DNA of 54,818 bases from SAR116 cluster bacterium AG-426-B08 (GCA_003213175.1 QCNN01000006.1:1-54818); one strand, 5' to 3'; positions 1 through 10,791 are shown, counted from the first letter of the stretch. Notes: generated from the letters alone by a model not told the origin. Numbers and translations: made by a program.

Positions 1-928
1 CCTTAGTTAAATGCGCCACATGTTTTTTAAAATTTTGCATTTCAGATTTAGGAATATTTTTTCCTGAAGGCAGTTTTATTTTCATGGGGTTTACTCTTTT
101 ACCTAAAAATAATACTTCATAATGCAAGTGAGGGCCAGTAGATCTTCCGGTATTACCTACATGACCAATAACTTCTCCTTGAAGAACTTTTGAATTAACT
201 TTCCTTATAATTCTTGACAAATGTGCATATGCTGTTTTGTAATTTGCATTATGTCTAATTCTAACATATTTGCCATATGTACCATTCCATCTGGCTTCTT
301 CTATGATTCCATCGCCTGCTGCAAAAACAGGGGTACCCTTTGGCGCGGCAAAATCAAGACCTTTATGAAATTTATTATAACCAAGAATAGGATGTTTTCT
401 ATTACCATAACCACTTGATAATCTAGCTCCGTTGAGAGGAGTTTTCATCAATGTTTTTTTGGAGGAAAAGCCTTTTTCATCAAAATAGCTGGTATAGCCA
501 GATTTTGTTGTGTACCTGTAGTAATTTAATTCATTTCCAGATAGTTCGATTCCAACGAACTTCAGAGGCTCAGTCCCAATAACTTTATTTTCAATCATAT
601 CTCTTTTTTTAGAATAAAAAATTTGGAATTTGTCACCTACTCTTAAATCTCTTTGAAAATCAACTACAAAGCCAAGAATTTTAACCATTTCATAAAACGC
701 TGTTTCAGGTGTGTTTGAGACTTTTGAAGAATTATACAGGTTTGTTTTAATTATCCCATAGTCAAAGGCAACTTCTTTTTTAATAGGTCTTTTAGTTATT
801 TTAGATTTAAATTGATCTTCAAAGTCTTGCCAAACGTAAACATCTTTATCTTTTTGAAAGTTGAATTCTATTCCAATTCCTAAGTTTCTACTTGGAAGCG
901 TATACTTAACTAAAAGACCAACCGACAT
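1..928 (-). CDS. M23 family peptidoglycan metallopeptidase, partial
   Basis: Reading leftwards from an ATG at 926-928, the frame stays open to the left edge (about 309 codons, no stop seen). It encodes a LytM/M23 zinc endopeptidase, a family that cuts peptidoglycan peptide cross-links in the periplasm. Zinc ligands and active site are visible: FHKGLDFAAPKGTPVFAAGDG-like HxxxD block (about residue 186), AYAHLS, and STGPHLHYEV with the HxH. Ahead of it lies the usual domain with VDFQRDLRVGDKF. The protein lacks the signal peptide or membrane anchor and the first 100 or so residues expected in alphaproteobacterial members. The frame is open upstream of the ATG to a TGA at 989-991, exactly where clpB homology ends, so this looks like the 3' part of a once longer gene. 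The C-terminus lies just beyond the edge. Family assignment is secure; whether the product is exported or functional is doubtful. Confidence 0.85.
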   Translation of the reverse strand, partial: MSVGLLVKYTLPSRNLGIGIEFNFQKDKDVYVWQDFEDQFKSKITKRPIKKEVAFDYGIIKTNLYNSSKVSNTPETAFYEMVKILGFVVDFQRDLRVGDKFQIFYSKKRDMIENKVIGTEPLKFVGIELSGNELNYYRYTTKSGYTSYFDEKGFSSKKTLMKTPLNGARLSSGYGNRKHPILGYNKFHKGLDFAAPKGTPVFAAGDGIIEEARWNGTYGKYVRIRHNANYKTAYAHLSRIIRKVNSKVLQGEVIGHVGNTGRSTGPHLHYEVLFLGKRVNPMKIKLPSGKNIPKSEMQNFKKHVAHLTK

Positions 929-990
929 TTTTCTAAAAATTTGGTTTGCTTTTCTGTGAAAAGATAAAGATTGAAGAATTTTTGTTTTTC
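905..990 (-). other. clpB / M23 junction, both genes truncated
   Basis: ClpB similarity stops after VEDEKQK (codons near 985). The clpB frame then runs 22 more residues unlike ClpB to a TAG at 910-912. In another frame, M23-like sequence begins at about 988 (KILQSLSF...) and continues to the left edge. The clpB 3' part and the M23 5' part are therefore both missing at one point. If clpB and the M23 gene were once tandem on this strand, one deletion of roughly 1.3 kb (inferred from usual family lengths) would produce this. A misassembly would look the same. Confidence 0.6.
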
Positions 991-2652
991 ATCTTCAACC
1001 ATTTTTTCAACTGGTATACCTGTCCATTTTGATACTATCTTAGCTATATCTTCATCATTAATACTTCGATTAACAAATTTTGTTTTGCCTCTATGAGATA
1101 ATTTTTTTGATTCCTCGATTTCGTTTAACAAAGAAGGTATTATTTGGTATGAAAGTTCTCCAGCCTTATCCCAATCACCCTTTCTTTTAGCTATTTCTAA
1201 ATCATTTTTTTTGTTTTCTAATTCAATTTTCTTTTTTTGTTCCTTCTCTATAAGTTCTTTGTTGAGTTTCCAAGATGATGATAAATGCTTTGATTTATGT
1301 TTTAAATCTATCAAGTTTTCTTCAACTGATTTCAATTTTTTTTTCGATTGTAAATCACTCTCATTAGAGAGCGCTTTTTTTTCTATTTGTAATTGAATTA
1401 TTTTTCTATCTAATTCATCTAACTCTTCAGGCTTAGAGTCTAATTCTATTCTCTTTCTACTGGCTGCCTCATCCATCAAGTCGATTGCTTTATCAGGAAG
1501 GAATCTCTCACTTATATACCTTGATGAAAATTCTGTTGCTGCAATAATAGCACTATCTGTTATTGTGATACCATGATGAACTTCATATTTTTCTTTTAAC
1601 CCTCTTAAAATTGAAATTGAGTTTTCTAAATTAGGTTCATCTATATAGACTGGTTGAAATCGTCTTGCTAAAGCAGTATCTTTTTCTATGTAACCCCTGT
1701 ACTCATTTAAAGTGGTTGCGCCAATACAATGCAAATCACCTCTAGCGAGTGCAGGTTTTAACATATTTGACGCGTCAATTGAACCTTCACTTGCCCCTGC
1801 ACCAACTAAATTATGAAGCTCGTCGATAAATAATATAATGTCAGACGATTTTTCGGAAACTTCGTTTAAAAGAGCTTTTAATCTTTCTTCAAAATCTCCT
1901 CTATATTTTGATCCAGCAATTAAACTAGCAAGATCTAAAGAATATATTTTTTTCGATTTAATTGTTTCAGGCACATCTGAATTTATAATTCTGATAGCGA
2001 GTCCTTCTACTATTGCTGTCTTACCCACCCCCGGTTCGCCTATTAAAACAGGATTGTTTTTTGTTCTTCTAGATAATACTTGTATAGTTCTTCTTATTTC
2101 TTCGTCTCTACCAATGACTGGATCAAGTTTTCCCTCAGAAGCACTTTTTGTAATATCAATTGCATATTTATTCAAAGCATCAAAACTAGACTCTGCACTC
2201 AAACTCATAGCCTTTTTTCCTTTTCTTAATTTTATTATTTGTTTTTCAATGAATGACTTACATAAACCATTAGAAATTAATATCTTTGACACATCATTTT
2301 CAAAACAGGCTAAGCCAAGTAATAAATACTCCTCTGTTAAAAATTTATCACCATTTTCTCTAGAAAATTTAAGTGAATTTTGAAGGAGCTTTTGACAATC
2401 TTTATCATATATAACCTGATTAATTTCGCTTGTTATTTGCGGTATTTTTTTAAATTTCTGATCTAATTCATTTATAATTTTCTCTTGCTTACCATTTATG
2501 TTTTCCAAAATAGAATTAATATTTTTACTTGGGTTTTGCAATAAAACTTTGGCCAAATGAATTGGAAAAACATACATGTGTTTTGAATTTAAAGCTAATT
2601 TCTCTGCTTTTAAAATGATTTCATTTATTCTATTAGAGAATTCTTTTAACAT
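910..2652 (-). CDS. clpB: ClpB disaggregase, C-terminally truncated
   Basis: ClpB is the AAA+ unfoldase that resolves protein aggregates with DnaK; the full protein is about 860 residues with two ATPase domains. Only 580 residues are encoded. Present are the Clp N-domain (1-145), nucleotide-binding domain 1 with Walker A GEPGVGKT (205-212), Walker B ILFIDE (272-277) and arginine pair RR (330-331), and the coiled-coil middle domain (about 405-520), which identifies ClpB rather than ClpA. Homology reaches the start of domain 2 ([11 protein letters not shown], 541-551) and ends at about 558; the last 22 residues are unrelated. With no second Walker A, B or sensor region, disaggregase activity is not expected. 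It lies downstream of the DUF4167 gene. A functional clpB elsewhere, a genuine deletion or an assembly error are all possible. Confidence 0.85.
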   Translation of the reverse strand: MLKEFSNRINEIILKAEKLALNSKHMYVFPIHLAKVLLQNPSKNINSILENINGKQEKIINELDQKFKKIPQITSEINQVIYDKDCQKLLQNSLKFSRENGDKFLTEEYLLLGLACFENDVSKILISNGLCKSFIEKQIIKLRKGKKAMSLSAESSFDALNKYAIDITKSASEGKLDPVIGRDEEIRRTIQVLSRRTKNNPVLIGEPGVGKTAIVEGLAIRIINSDVPETIKSKKIYSLDLASLIAGSKYRGDFEERLKALLNEVSEKSSDIILFIDELHNLVGAGASEGSIDASNMLKPALARGDLHCIGATTLNEYRGYIEKDTALARRFQPVYIDEPNLENSISILRGLKEKYEVHHGITITDSAIIAATEFSSRYISERFLPDKAIDLMDEAASRKRIELDSKPEELDELDRKIIQLQIEKKALSNESDLQSKKKLKSVEENLIDLKHKSKHLSSSWKLNKELIEKEQKKKIELENKKNDLEIAKRKGDWDKAGELSYQIIPSLLNEIEESKKLSHRGKTKFVNRSINDEDIAKIVSKWTGIPVEKMVEDEKQKFFNLYLFTEKQTKFLEKCRLVF

Positions 2653-2720
2653 AATTAATTACCAATATTGATATGGTAATTATCAACAAATATTCAATAA
2701 ATATGAAACTTTTTTAATGA

Positions 2721-3173
2721 TTATTTACTTACTTCTTTAATATCAATTTCATTGTTCTTGTTAAATTTTTTAGGAAGTTTATTTTCAAAATCTGTGTTTT
2801 TAATCTCCTCTGATTTAGCAATCAAACTTCTATCTTTTCTTGATAATCTTTTTTTTTCATCAAGATTAATTTCTTCTTTGTTTCCTTCACTCGAATTTAG
2901 ATTTTCCGCCGCTTTATTGAGCATAGTAGCCTCAATTTCTTTATTAAGACGATAGTAATGATCAGCAAATTGAAAATAAGACTCTGAAAGTACTTTATCA
3001 TCATTTGCAGCTGCATCACTACCTAGAGATGAGTACTTTTCGTTGAGCTGAAATGCATTACCTCTCAATTGTGACCTCGGACCACTACTTTCTAAAACAG
3101 TGTTTTTATTAATGTTATTATAATTTTTTCGGTTATGCCCTCTTTGTCGACGGCGACCGTTCATTTTTTTCAT
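2721..3173 (-). CDS. DUF4167 domain protein
   Basis: A 150-residue protein with a basic Arg/Asn-rich start (GRRRQRGHNRKNYNNINK) followed by the conserved block SGPRSQLRGNAFQLNEKYSSL and AADHYYRL-like FADHYYRLNKE. This is the alphaproteobacterial DUF4167 family, usually found beside prmC/prfA and clpB as here. The basic N-terminus suggests nucleic-acid binding, but no function is established. The C-terminal third is charged and of low complexity. The next gene upstream, prmC, ends at 3286; the 112-base gap between them shows no clear hairpin or other gene. Confidence 0.85.
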   Translation of the reverse strand: MKKMNGRRRQRGHNRKNYNNINKNTVLESSGPRSQLRGNAFQLNEKYSSLGSDAAANDDKVLSESYFQFADHYYRLNKEIEATMLNKAAENLNSSEGNKEEINLDEKKRLSRKDRSLIAKSEEIKNTDFENKLPKKFNKNNEIDIKEVSK

Positions 3174-3285
3174 ATCAACCTGATTTTTATAATACTGAAA
3201 TGTTTATAATATTAGTTTAATCATTTCTGGTAATTAATAAGAAGTTATTTATATATATTTTTTTTTTAAATATCAAACAAAAAAG

Positions 3286-4158
3286 TTATTTTATTATCAT
3301 AACTCTTTTTTTCCCAGAATAATCCTTCACAATATTTTTTATAATTAACCCTTCTTTTAAAACTATTTCTTTAAGTGGTTTTATTAAGTAATCACTTATT
3401 TCAATCGCAGTTATTCCTTTATCAGATAGCAAATTACGAATATTTTTAAAAATTGCTCTATAACTATCACATCCATCATCACCTCCATTAAGTGCTATCA
3501 TAGGATCATAATTTCTCACCTCTTTTTGAAGCTTTTGAATTTGATTTGCTTTTACATATGGAGGATTTGAAATAATAATATCAAATTTTGTTCTAATTTT
3601 TAACATTTTTAGAAGATTAATAGTCCAATTTTGATCAAACCAATTTGCATGTAAGAATTTTGTTCTATCAACAAAAAATAGGTTTTCTGAATTTTGTTTG
3701 GCTTGAATTATAGCTTTTTTGCATCGATCAACACATATCAAACTTGAGTTAGGGAATTCTCCAAGCAATGATAAACCTAAACAACCGGAACCGCATCCAA
3801 GATCTAGTATTTTATGATCATGAGTTTTATCAATGTTTTGTCTCAAAATTTCCTCAATCAAAATTTCACTGTCTGGCCGAGGATCTAATGTCCAATCGTT
3901 AATATTAAATACATTTTTCCAAAAAAATCTCTTGCCAATAATTCTTGATATTGGTTTTCCTTTTACCCTAACTTCTAGCAACTTTCTAAAATTGGTTAAT
4001 TTTTCTTCTGACACATTAAGCTCTTCATGCAAATATATTTTTTCTTTAAGGCCAAGTGCAAATCCAAGGAGAATTTTAGAATCAAGTTCTGGTGTTTCTT
4101 TTCTATGACTTTTCAGATACTTTATTGAGTCTTTTAATATTTCGTTAGACTTAAACAT
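3286..4158 (-). CDS. prmC: Release factor glutamine methyltransferase PrmC
   Basis: PrmC (HemK) uses S-adenosylmethionine to N5-methylate the glutamine of the GGQ motif in release factors RF1 and RF2, raising termination efficiency. The 290-residue product has the helical N-terminal domain, the SAM loop ILDLGCGSGCLGLS (117-130) and the catalytic NPPY motif (198-201, ISNPPYVK), all intact and of normal family length. It directly abuts prfA (prfA stop 4159, prmC start 4158), its substrate gene, so the two are very probably co-transcribed and translationally coupled. Confidence 0.97.
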   Translation of the reverse strand: MFKSNEILKDSIKYLKSHRKETPELDSKILLGFALGLKEKIYLHEELNVSEEKLTNFRKLLEVRVKGKPISRIIGKRFFWKNVFNINDWTLDPRPDSEILIEEILRQNIDKTHDHKILDLGCGSGCLGLSLLGEFPNSSLICVDRCKKAIIQAKQNSENLFFVDRTKFLHANWFDQNWTINLLKMLKIRTKFDIIISNPPYVKANQIQKLQKEVRNYDPMIALNGGDDGCDSYRAIFKNIRNLLSDKGITAIEISDYLIKPLKEIVLKEGLIIKNIVKDYSGKKRVMIIK

Positions 4159-5238
4159 TTATTTAACTTTATCTAATCTCTTAAATCTATCATCCAAAAT
4201 TAAATTATCTATTATCTCTAATAGAGCCTCTCCCTCTAAAATTTTGTCAATCTTATGTGAAGTATAATTAATTCTGTGATCGGTTACTCTACCCTGTGGA
4301 AAATTATATGTTCTTATCCTTTCAGAACGATCACCAGTTCCTACTTGATTTTTTCTGTCACTTGCTCTTTCATTTTCACGAATACTTCTTTCCAAGTCAT
4401 AAAGTCTTGCCATAAGGATTTTCATTGCTTTAGCTCTATTTTTATGTTGTGACTTTTCATCTTGTTGGCTAACAACAATACCAGAGGGTAAATGAGTTAT
4501 TCTAACCGCTGAATCAGTTGTATTAACAGATTGTCCTCCAGGTCCACTTGCTCTAAACACATCAACTCTCAAATCTTTATCACTAACATTAATTTCTAAT
4601 TCTTTAGCTTCAGGTAACACAGCAACTGTAGCAGCTGATGTATGAATTCTACCATTAGTTTCAGTGGATGGAACTCGTTGCACTCTATGAACTCCAGACT
4701 CGAATTTGAGTCTTCCAAAAACATCATCACCTGTTATGTTAGCATGAGCTTCTTTATATCCTCCCACGCCTGTTTCAGAAACATTCATTATCTCAAACTT
4801 CCATTTTTGACTATTGGAGAATTTTTGATACATATTAAATAAGTTTAAAGCAAATAACCCAGCTTCATCTCCACCAGTGCCAGCTCTAATTTCTATGATA
4901 ACATTTCTTTCATCATCTTTATCTCTCGGAATCAATGATAACTCTAAACTATCTTGTAATTTTTTAACTTCATTATTAAGACTCTTTAGTTCAGTTTTAG
5001 CCATTTCTTTTAATTCATTCTCGGAATTTTTATCGTTTAATAAATCCTGTAGATCTAATATTTCTTTTTTCTTAACTTCCAATTCTTCTGCTAAATCTGT
5101 TACTGATTTTATTTCGGATAATTCTTTGGATAATTCGCTGAGTTGATTTGATTGCAGGCTATTTGAATTTGAAAGTAAATTTTCAATCTCTAATTTTCTT
5201 TTATAAAACTTCTCTATATTTTCATTTAAATTAACCAT
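4159..5238 (-). CDS. prfA: Peptide chain release factor 1
   Basis: RF1 recognises UAA and UAG stop codons and triggers peptide release. The 359-residue protein has the GGQ catalytic motif (234-236, in [12 protein letters not shown]) and the codon-reading PxT tripeptide, here PST (190-192, [14 protein letters not shown]), rather than the SPF of RF2. Length matches the family. The middle PxT residue is Ser instead of the more frequent Ala or Val. It sits between hisS (11 bases upstream) and prmC (abutting), so the three likely form one transcript. Confidence 0.97.
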   Translation of the reverse strand: MVNLNENIEKFYKRKLEIENLLSNSNSLQSNQLSELSKELSEIKSVTDLAEELEVKKKEILDLQDLLNDKNSENELKEMAKTELKSLNNEVKKLQDSLELSLIPRDKDDERNVIIEIRAGTGGDEAGLFALNLFNMYQKFSNSQKWKFEIMNVSETGVGGYKEAHANITGDDVFGRLKFESGVHRVQRVPSTETNGRIHTSAATVAVLPEAKELEINVSDKDLRVDVFRASGPGGQSVNTTDSAVRITHLPSGIVVSQQDEKSQHKNRAKAMKILMARLYDLERSIRENERASDRKNQVGTGDRSERIRTYNFPQGRVTDHRINYTSHKIDKILEGEALLEIIDNLILDDRFKRLDKVK

Positions 5239-5249
5239 TTTAACAAAAT

Positions 5250-6488
5250 TTATTTTTTAATTTCATCTAAAACATCATTAATATTTATTTTTAATTGTTT
5301 TCCATTTCGTAAATTTTTTAATTGAACTAAATTATTTTCCAATTCATTTTCTCCGATAATGATAGCATACTCTGAGGATGTTTTATTGGCTCTTTTCAAT
5401 TTTTTGTTAATTGTACCAGAATAAATCATTTCTGTTTTAATATCATTATCTATTAAAAATTTATAGTATTTTAAAATTGTCGAATTTAATTCATTTGATT
5501 GAGAAACTAGCGTCACTTTTGGAGATGAGTTATATTTATTTATTGTCATTAAAGCTAATCTCTCTATTCCTGCTGCCCACCCAACCCCTGGCAAACTATA
5601 ATTACTAATCATTTTAGAAAGACCATCATATCTACCTCCTGCAACAACTGTATCTTGGGCTCCAAGTAAACTAGTTTTAAATTCAAAAGTTGTGTGAGAA
5701 TAATAATCTAAACCCCTTACTAATTTTTCGTCTTGTTTAAAAGGTATTCCAAGTTTAGTCAAAGAATTACATACATTTTCATAGTATGACCTAGATTCAT
5801 TATTTAGATAATCAAAATATTTTGGAGAATTTCTTAGTATGGCTTGATCAGTTTTATTTTTTGAGTCTAGTATTCTTAAAGGATTACTTTGTAATCTTAT
5901 TTTACTTTCAGTTGACAAATCTTTCTCAAATTTTTTTAAATACGACACCAAAACATTTCTATAATTATTTCTGCTTTGATTGTCTCCTAGAGAGTTAATA
6001 TACAAAGTGATGTTATTAATTAAGTTTATATTTTTCAAAAAATTATAAGCTAAATTAATAACTTCAACATCTCCATAAAAATTATCAACTCCAATCAATT
6101 CCGCACCAAATTGATTAAATTGTCTCAATCTTCCTTTTTGAGGTCTTTCATAACGGAACATAGGACCAGAATAAAAAAACCTTTGAGGCAAATCTTGGGT
6201 CAAACCACCGTTGATTAATGCTCTTACAACGCTTGTTGTTCCTTCAGGTCTTAACATAAGAGAGTTATTACTTCGATCTTTAAAAACATAATTTTCTTTA
6301 GTAACAATATCGCTAGTTTCCCCAAGAGGCTTAGAAAATAAATCAGAGAATTCAAAAATAGGTGTATCTATTTCCTCATAACAAAATAATTTACAAATTT
6401 TAGAACCAACCTCTTTAATTTTTATGTGTTTGTCCATATTTCCTGGTAGCAAATCATTGACACCTCTAACTGTCCTTATTTCCTTCAT
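5250..6488 (-). CDS. hisS: Histidyl-tRNA synthetase
   Basis: A class II aminoacyl-tRNA synthetase of 412 residues that charges tRNA-His. Recognisable are motif 2 ([15 protein letters not shown]), the histidine-specific sequence [16 protein letters not shown], the glycine-rich [12 protein letters not shown] and motif 3 ([12 protein letters not shown]), followed by the short anticodon-binding domain. It belongs to the minus-strand series lysC-rodZ-ispG-hisS-prfA-prmC, with 20 bases to ispG upstream and 11 to prfA downstream. Confidence 0.97.
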   Translation of the reverse strand: MKEIRTVRGVNDLLPGNMDKHIKIKEVGSKICKLFCYEEIDTPIFEFSDLFSKPLGETSDIVTKENYVFKDRSNNSLMLRPEGTTSVVRALINGGLTQDLPQRFFYSGPMFRYERPQKGRLRQFNQFGAELIGVDNFYGDVEVINLAYNFLKNINLINNITLYINSLGDNQSRNNYRNVLVSYLKKFEKDLSTESKIRLQSNPLRILDSKNKTDQAILRNSPKYFDYLNNESRSYYENVCNSLTKLGIPFKQDEKLVRGLDYYSHTTFEFKTSLLGAQDTVVAGGRYDGLSKMISNYSLPGVGWAAGIERLALMTINKYNSSPKVTLVSQSNELNSTILKYYKFLIDNDIKTEMIYSGTINKKLKRANKTSSEYAIIIGENELENNLVQLKNLRNGKQLKININDVLDEIKK

Positions 6489-6508
6489 AATATCCTCAAA
6501 AATTTATA

Positions 6509-7600
6509 CTATAATATTTCAGAAATTTTCTTTTCAACTTGAAAAACAATGTGATCAACAATATTACTATTTTTTATAATGTGATCAGTTACTCCAGATA
6601 TATAAATTTGATGAGTGCCTTTTCCACCTCCAGTTATACCAATATCTGTCTCTTTTGCTTCACCAGGGCCATTTACAACACAACCTATGATGGAAACAGT
6701 GATTGGGGTTGTTATATGTTGTAATCTCTCTTCAACTTGTCTAACAGTCTCAATTACATCAAACTGTTGTCGGGCACATGAGGGACAAGATACTACAGTC
6801 ACACCTCTTCGTCTTAATCCAAGAGCTTTAAGTATCTCATAACCAACTTTTACCTCCTCAGCAGGATGCGTAGATAGAGAGACCCTTATTGTATCTCCAA
6901 TACCTGACCATAATAGACTTCCTATACCAAGAGAAGATTTTACAGTTCCAGAACGAATACCACCTGCTTCAGTTATACCCACATGTAAAGGATAATCTAT
7001 ATTTTTTGATAACAATTTATAAGCTTTTACAGCCATAAAAATGTCCGAAGCCTTTACGCTTATTTTAAATTCATGAAAATCATTGTCCTGAAGAATTTTT
7101 ATATGATTTAGGGCTGACTCAAACATTGCATCTGGAGAAGGTTCTCCATATTTTTCAAGAAGTTTTTTTTCTAAAGAACCTGCATTTACACCTATTCTCA
7201 TCGCGCAGTCATAATCTTTAGCTGCCTTTACAACGTCTTTTACTTTATTTCTATCACCTATATTTCCTGGGTTTATTCTTAAACAAGCAGCCCCAGCTTT
7301 AGCAGACTCTATTGCTCTTTTGTAATGGAAATGTATGTCGGCAATTACAGGAATAGCTGAATTTTTTACAATTTCTTTTAATGCATTTGTTGAACTTTCA
7401 TCAGGACATGACACTCTAACTAGGTCTGCACCAGATTCTGTGATTTCATCAATTTGCTTGCTTGTGCACAGGACATCCGAAGTTAGAGTATTAGTCATCG
7501 TCTGAACTGTAATTGGAGAGTTACCTCCCACAAACACATTTTTCAACCTAATCTGTCTGGTTTTTCTCCGTATAATATCTTTATAGGGTCTAACACTCAT
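6509..7600 (-). CDS. ispG: 4-hydroxy-3-methylbut-2-enyl diphosphate synthase
   Basis: IspG (GcpE) converts methylerythritol cyclodiphosphate to HMBPP in the MEP isoprenoid pathway, using a [4Fe-4S] cluster. The 363-residue protein starts with the TIM-barrel domain ([18 protein letters not shown]) and ends with the cluster-binding domain: [11 protein letters not shown] supplies two cysteines and [12 protein letters not shown] the third Cys and the Glu ligand. Length is that of the common bacterial type without the plant insert. It lies between the RodZ-like gene (25 bases) and hisS. Confidence 0.97.
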   Translation of the reverse strand: MSVRPYKDIIRRKTRQIRLKNVFVGGNSPITVQTMTNTLTSDVLCTSKQIDEITESGADLVRVSCPDESSTNALKEIVKNSAIPVIADIHFHYKRAIESAKAGAACLRINPGNIGDRNKVKDVVKAAKDYDCAMRIGVNAGSLEKKLLEKYGEPSPDAMFESALNHIKILQDNDFHEFKISVKASDIFMAVKAYKLLSKNIDYPLHVGITEAGGIRSGTVKSSLGIGSLLWSGIGDTIRVSLSTHPAEEVKVGYEILKALGLRRRGVTVVSCPSCARQQFDVIETVRQVEERLQHITTPITVSIIGCVVNGPGEAKETDIGITGGGKGTHQIYISGVTDHIIKNSNIVDHIVFQVEKKISEIL

Positions 7601-7625
7601 TTCAAAGTCAAATTTAAATTAATAT

Positions 7626-8684
7626 TTAATTTTGTCTATTCTTAAAAGCTTCAATATTAAGAGGTCTAGAGGAAATAACTTCACCAATCTCTCCAAGTGA
7701 CTTTATATGAATCTTTCCATAAACTAGCGATAATACTCCCGCATTACCTGTAGACAAAGTTAACCCCTTATTCTTTGGTATAACATAAGTTTCTCCAGAC
7801 CTCATTAGCCTAGTTACAAGAGAATTCCCATCTAAATCTTCTATTTCTACCCAACTATTGCCAGACGACTTGAGAACTAACTCCGTCTGAGGATCTCTCT
7901 CATTCGCAATAGCAGAAATTTCATTTGTATTTTCTATGATATTAGATTTTTTAATCTCATTATTTTCAACAATATCTGAATTAGTATGCTTTACCTCTAA
8001 TTGCTCTTCTTTTCTAGTTTTGTTTGTAGATTGTTGAACTTTGATTTTTAAATCATCATTTATAATATCGCCTGAGGGTGTTTTTAATTCTACAATTGGT
8101 TTACTTGTTTTTTTTGATGCATTTCCCTCAATCTTTACATAATTAACTGTTTTATTAATTTTGTTTTTTTCTATATCTTTCTCTTCGAAATCAGCTAAAT
8201 TGTTTTCACTAGAACTTTTTTCAGTATTTAAATTATTAAAATACCATCCTGAATAAGTAATTAAACATATCAAAAAGCTTGCTAAAACAAATATAGGTAA
8301 ATACGATTTTTTTTCTTTATTAGATTCTAAGAAATTGTATGAAATTCTGGAATCTTTTATGTTAATGCTATTTTTATAAGCTTCTACACAAAAATCAGCG
8401 TCTAACTCAACTAAACTTGCATAGCTTCGCACAAAACCTATTTGGTACGCTAAACCTGGTAAGTCTATTTGTTTACCATTTTCAAAATCTGCAATCAGAT
8501 TAGTTCTTACTTTTAACTTTTTGCTAGCCTGTTCTTGAGTAAAACCTTTTCTAGCCCTAGCTTCCAAAAAAGTTCTACCTATTTCTTGAACTTCCGGCTC
8601 ATCAAAAGCTTTTAATATGTCATTCGACAATTCGTTATCATCCAGCAAATTTTCCTTCGATTTATTTTCGTTCATATTAATCAT
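7626..8684 (-). CDS. RodZ-like helix-turn-helix membrane protein
   Basis: A 352-residue protein of RodZ-like layout: a cytoplasmic Xre-type helix-turn-helix (ARKGFTQEQASKKLKV, residues about 45-115), one membrane segment (YLPIFVLASFLICLITYSGW, about 128-150), a charged low-complexity linker and a C-terminal DUF4115 beta-domain (WVEIEDLDGNSLVTRLMRSG). RodZ links MreB to the cell-wall elongation machinery; the same layout is found upstream of ispG in many alphaproteobacteria. ATG codons at residues 1 and 4 are both possible starts. I do not claim a demonstrated link to cell shape. Confidence 0.85.
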   Translation of the reverse strand: MINMNENKSKENLLDDNELSNDILKAFDEPEVQEIGRTFLEARARKGFTQEQASKKLKVRTNLIADFENGKQIDLPGLAYQIGFVRSYASLVELDADFCVEAYKNSINIKDSRISYNFLESNKEKKSYLPIFVLASFLICLITYSGWYFNNLNTEKSSSENNLADFEEKDIEKNKINKTVNYVKIEGNASKKTSKPIVELKTPSGDIINDDLKIKVQQSTNKTRKEEQLEVKHTNSDIVENNEIKKSNIIENTNEISAIANERDPQTELVLKSSGNSWVEIEDLDGNSLVTRLMRSGETYVIPKNKGLTLSTGNAGVLSLVYGKIHIKSLGEIGEVISSRPLNIEAFKNRQN

Positions 8685-8762
8685 TTTAATTCCTAGATAA
8701 CTTCTTGATAATATATAATTAATTTATATAATCAATAACAGATTTAATTTTAGTTACTTCCT

Positions 8763-9983
8763 TTACACCTTATCTAATCCGAACACATCGTGCAAAGTTC
8801 TCACAGCTAATTCAGAGTAATCAGAAGAGATTAAAACTGAAATTTTAATTTCACTTGTTGAAATAACTTGAATATTAATATTATTATTTGCCAAAGTTTC
8901 AAACATCATTTTTGCAATTCCAGGTTTGGTTCTCATACCATTACCTACGACTGAAACCTTTGTTACTTTACTATCCTCACTAAAACTACTGAAATTAATG
9001 TCTGGTTTTAGGTTTTCTATGACCTCACGAGCTGAAATAATATCTGATTCTAATATAGTAAATGTTATGTCAGTTGCTGAACCATTCAGAGTAGATGATT
9101 GAACAATCATATCTACATTAATTGCCTCATCTGCCAAGGCTCCAAAAATTTTTGCTGCCTGTCCTGGGTTATCTGGAACATTGAAAATTGTTATCTTTGC
9201 TTCATTCGAACTATAGGCAATTCCACTAATTTTAGTTTTTTCCATATCGTTTTCCTCTTTAATTATCATAGTACCTGGAAGATTATCAAAACTGCTTAAT
9301 ACTTGAAGTTTTACGTTATAGTTCATTGCTAAGACAACTGATCTCGTTTGCAAAACTTTTGCCCCTTGTGATGATAATTCTAACATTTCTTCATAAGTAA
9401 TATTATTTAATTTTACTGAATTTTTCACAATTCTTGGATCTGAAGTGTAAACCCCATTTACATCAGTATATATGTCACATCTATCCGCTTTTAATGCGGC
9501 TGCAATTGCTACAGCTGAAGTATCTGACCCTCCTCTACCAAGAGTTGTTATTTTATTTTCTTTTGTTATTCCCTGAAAGCCAGTTAAGATTGCTACTTCC
9601 CCATTTTCAATTGATTTTTTCAATTTTTCAGTTTTAATTTCATTTATGCTTGCTTTACTATGAAGTTCATCAGTAGTAATTGGTAGTTGCCACCCCGTCC
9701 AAGATCTGGATTTTACACCAATAGTTTTTAGAGCTATACTCAATAAACCTGCAGAAACTTGCTCTCCAGTTGAAATAACTACATCATATTCAGATCTTTC
9801 ATGAGTTTGACTTATCTCGTTTACTAATTTAATTAGTTTGTTGGTACTACCTGCCATTGCCGAGACAACTGAAACAACCTTGTTTCCCTTTGAAACTTCT
9901 CTTTTAATTCGGACTGCTGCTGCTTTAATCTTAGTAACATCCCCTAATGAAGTTCCACCAAATTTCATAACAATTAGTGACAA
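8763..9983 (-). CDS. lysC: Aspartate kinase
   Basis: Phosphorylates aspartate, the first step to lysine, threonine and methionine. The 406-residue product carries the kinase signature MKFGGTSLGD (6-15), the substrate region TTLGRGGSDTSA, and two C-terminal ACT domains (about 265-400) that bind feedback inhibitors. The start chosen is TTG at 9981-9983: it follows AAAAGGA with 7 bases spacing and keeps the first beta strand (SLIVMKFGGTS) normal for the family; the ATG at 9966-9968 would give a product five residues shorter. It is divergent from ubiG across 52 bases. Confidence 0.96.
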   Translation of the reverse strand: MSLIVMKFGGTSLGDVTKIKAAAVRIKREVSKGNKVVSVVSAMAGSTNKLIKLVNEISQTHERSEYDVVISTGEQVSAGLLSIALKTIGVKSRSWTGWQLPITTDELHSKASINEIKTEKLKKSIENGEVAILTGFQGITKENKITTLGRGGSDTSAVAIAAALKADRCDIYTDVNGVYTSDPRIVKNSVKLNNITYEEMLELSSQGAKVLQTRSVVLAMNYNVKLQVLSSFDNLPGTMIIKEENDMEKTKISGIAYSSNEAKITIFNVPDNPGQAAKIFGALADEAINVDMIVQSSTLNGSATDITFTILESDIISAREVIENLKPDINFSSFSEDSKVTKVSVVGNGMRTKPGIAKMMFETLANNNINIQVISTSEIKISVLISSDYSELAVRTLHDVFGLDKV

Positions 9984-10035
9984 AATTTATCCTTTTAATT
10001 TGATGTAATATTTTAAAATATGTTAAAAACAATTT

Positions 10036-10791
10036 ATGAATACTACAATTGATAAAAAAGAAATAGATTTTTTTTCTAATTTAAGCCAAGAATGGTGGAA
10101 TCTTGATGGTCCATTCGCTTCATTACATAAATTTACCGATGCTAGAGTTCAATTTATTTTAAGAAATGTACGGAGAATAAATAATAAAACAGACTCATCC
10201 CCTTTAAGTGGTTTGACATGTCTTGATATAGGTTGTGGTGGTGGCATTCTTGCTGAACGTTTATCTAGATTAGGGGGCAAAGTAACAGGAATAGATCTTT
10301 CACAAAAAGCTATTAACGTTGCAAAATATCATTCGTTCAAGAGTGGATTAAAAATTAAATATGAATGTTCATCAGTCTCAAATTATTTAACAAAAAAAAC
10401 TAACAAATTTGATTTAATTATTGCGTCTGAGGTTATAGAACATGTTATTAACAGAAGATTATTTTTATCAGAAATGTCAAAATTGGGCAATTTAGGTACC
10501 TTAGTGGTAATAACCACCATAAACAAAACATTTGCTAGCAAATTTTTCGCAAAATTTGTGGCTGAATACTTATTGAATTTAATTCCGAAAGGGACACATG
10601 ATACAGAAAAGTTTGTTTCACCTGATAAATTAATAAAGGAAGGTGGACAATATGGAATTATTTTTGATGATCTGGCTGGGTTTGTACCTGAAATTAATCT
10701 TAAAAATATTAGAGATAAACAAATTGATAAGTTCAGTCTGTCAACTAATTCATTAATTAACTATGGAATTGCTGGGCTTAAAACTAACTAA
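10036..10791 (+). CDS. ubiG: Ubiquinone biosynthesis O-methyltransferase
   Basis: UbiG carries out both O-methylations in ubiquinone synthesis using SAM. The 251-residue protein has the family's opening (FFSNLSQEWWNLDGPFASLH), SAM motif CLDIGCGGGILAERL (62-76), acidic loop VTGIDLSQKAI, and the C-terminal block TVVI-like TLVVITTINKT and GTHDTEKFV. It is monocistronic by context: divergent from lysC and convergent with the DUF1178 gene, with which it shares the stop-codon tetranucleotide CTAA (10788-10791). Confidence 0.96.
   Translation: MNTTIDKKEIDFFSNLSQEWWNLDGPFASLHKFTDARVQFILRNVRRINNKTDSSPLSGLTCLDIGCGGGILAERLSRLGGKVTGIDLSQKAINVAKYHSFKSGLKIKYECSSVSNYLTKKTNKFDLIIASEVIEHVINRRLFLSEMSKLGNLGTLVVITTINKTFASKFFAKFVAEYLLNLIPKGTHDTEKFVSPDKLIKEGGQYGIIFDDLAGFVPEINLKNIRDKQIDKFSLSTNSLINYGIAGLKTN

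Noticed and set aside
1838-2383. 181-codon frame on the plus strand
   Set aside because: Lies wholly antisense to the clpB coding region, which has clear AAA+ motifs; no ribosome-binding site or homology seen.
3174-3285. Possible small RNA or terminator in the gap between DUF4167 and prmC
   Set aside because: The stretch is mostly A and T runs with no stable GC-containing stem.
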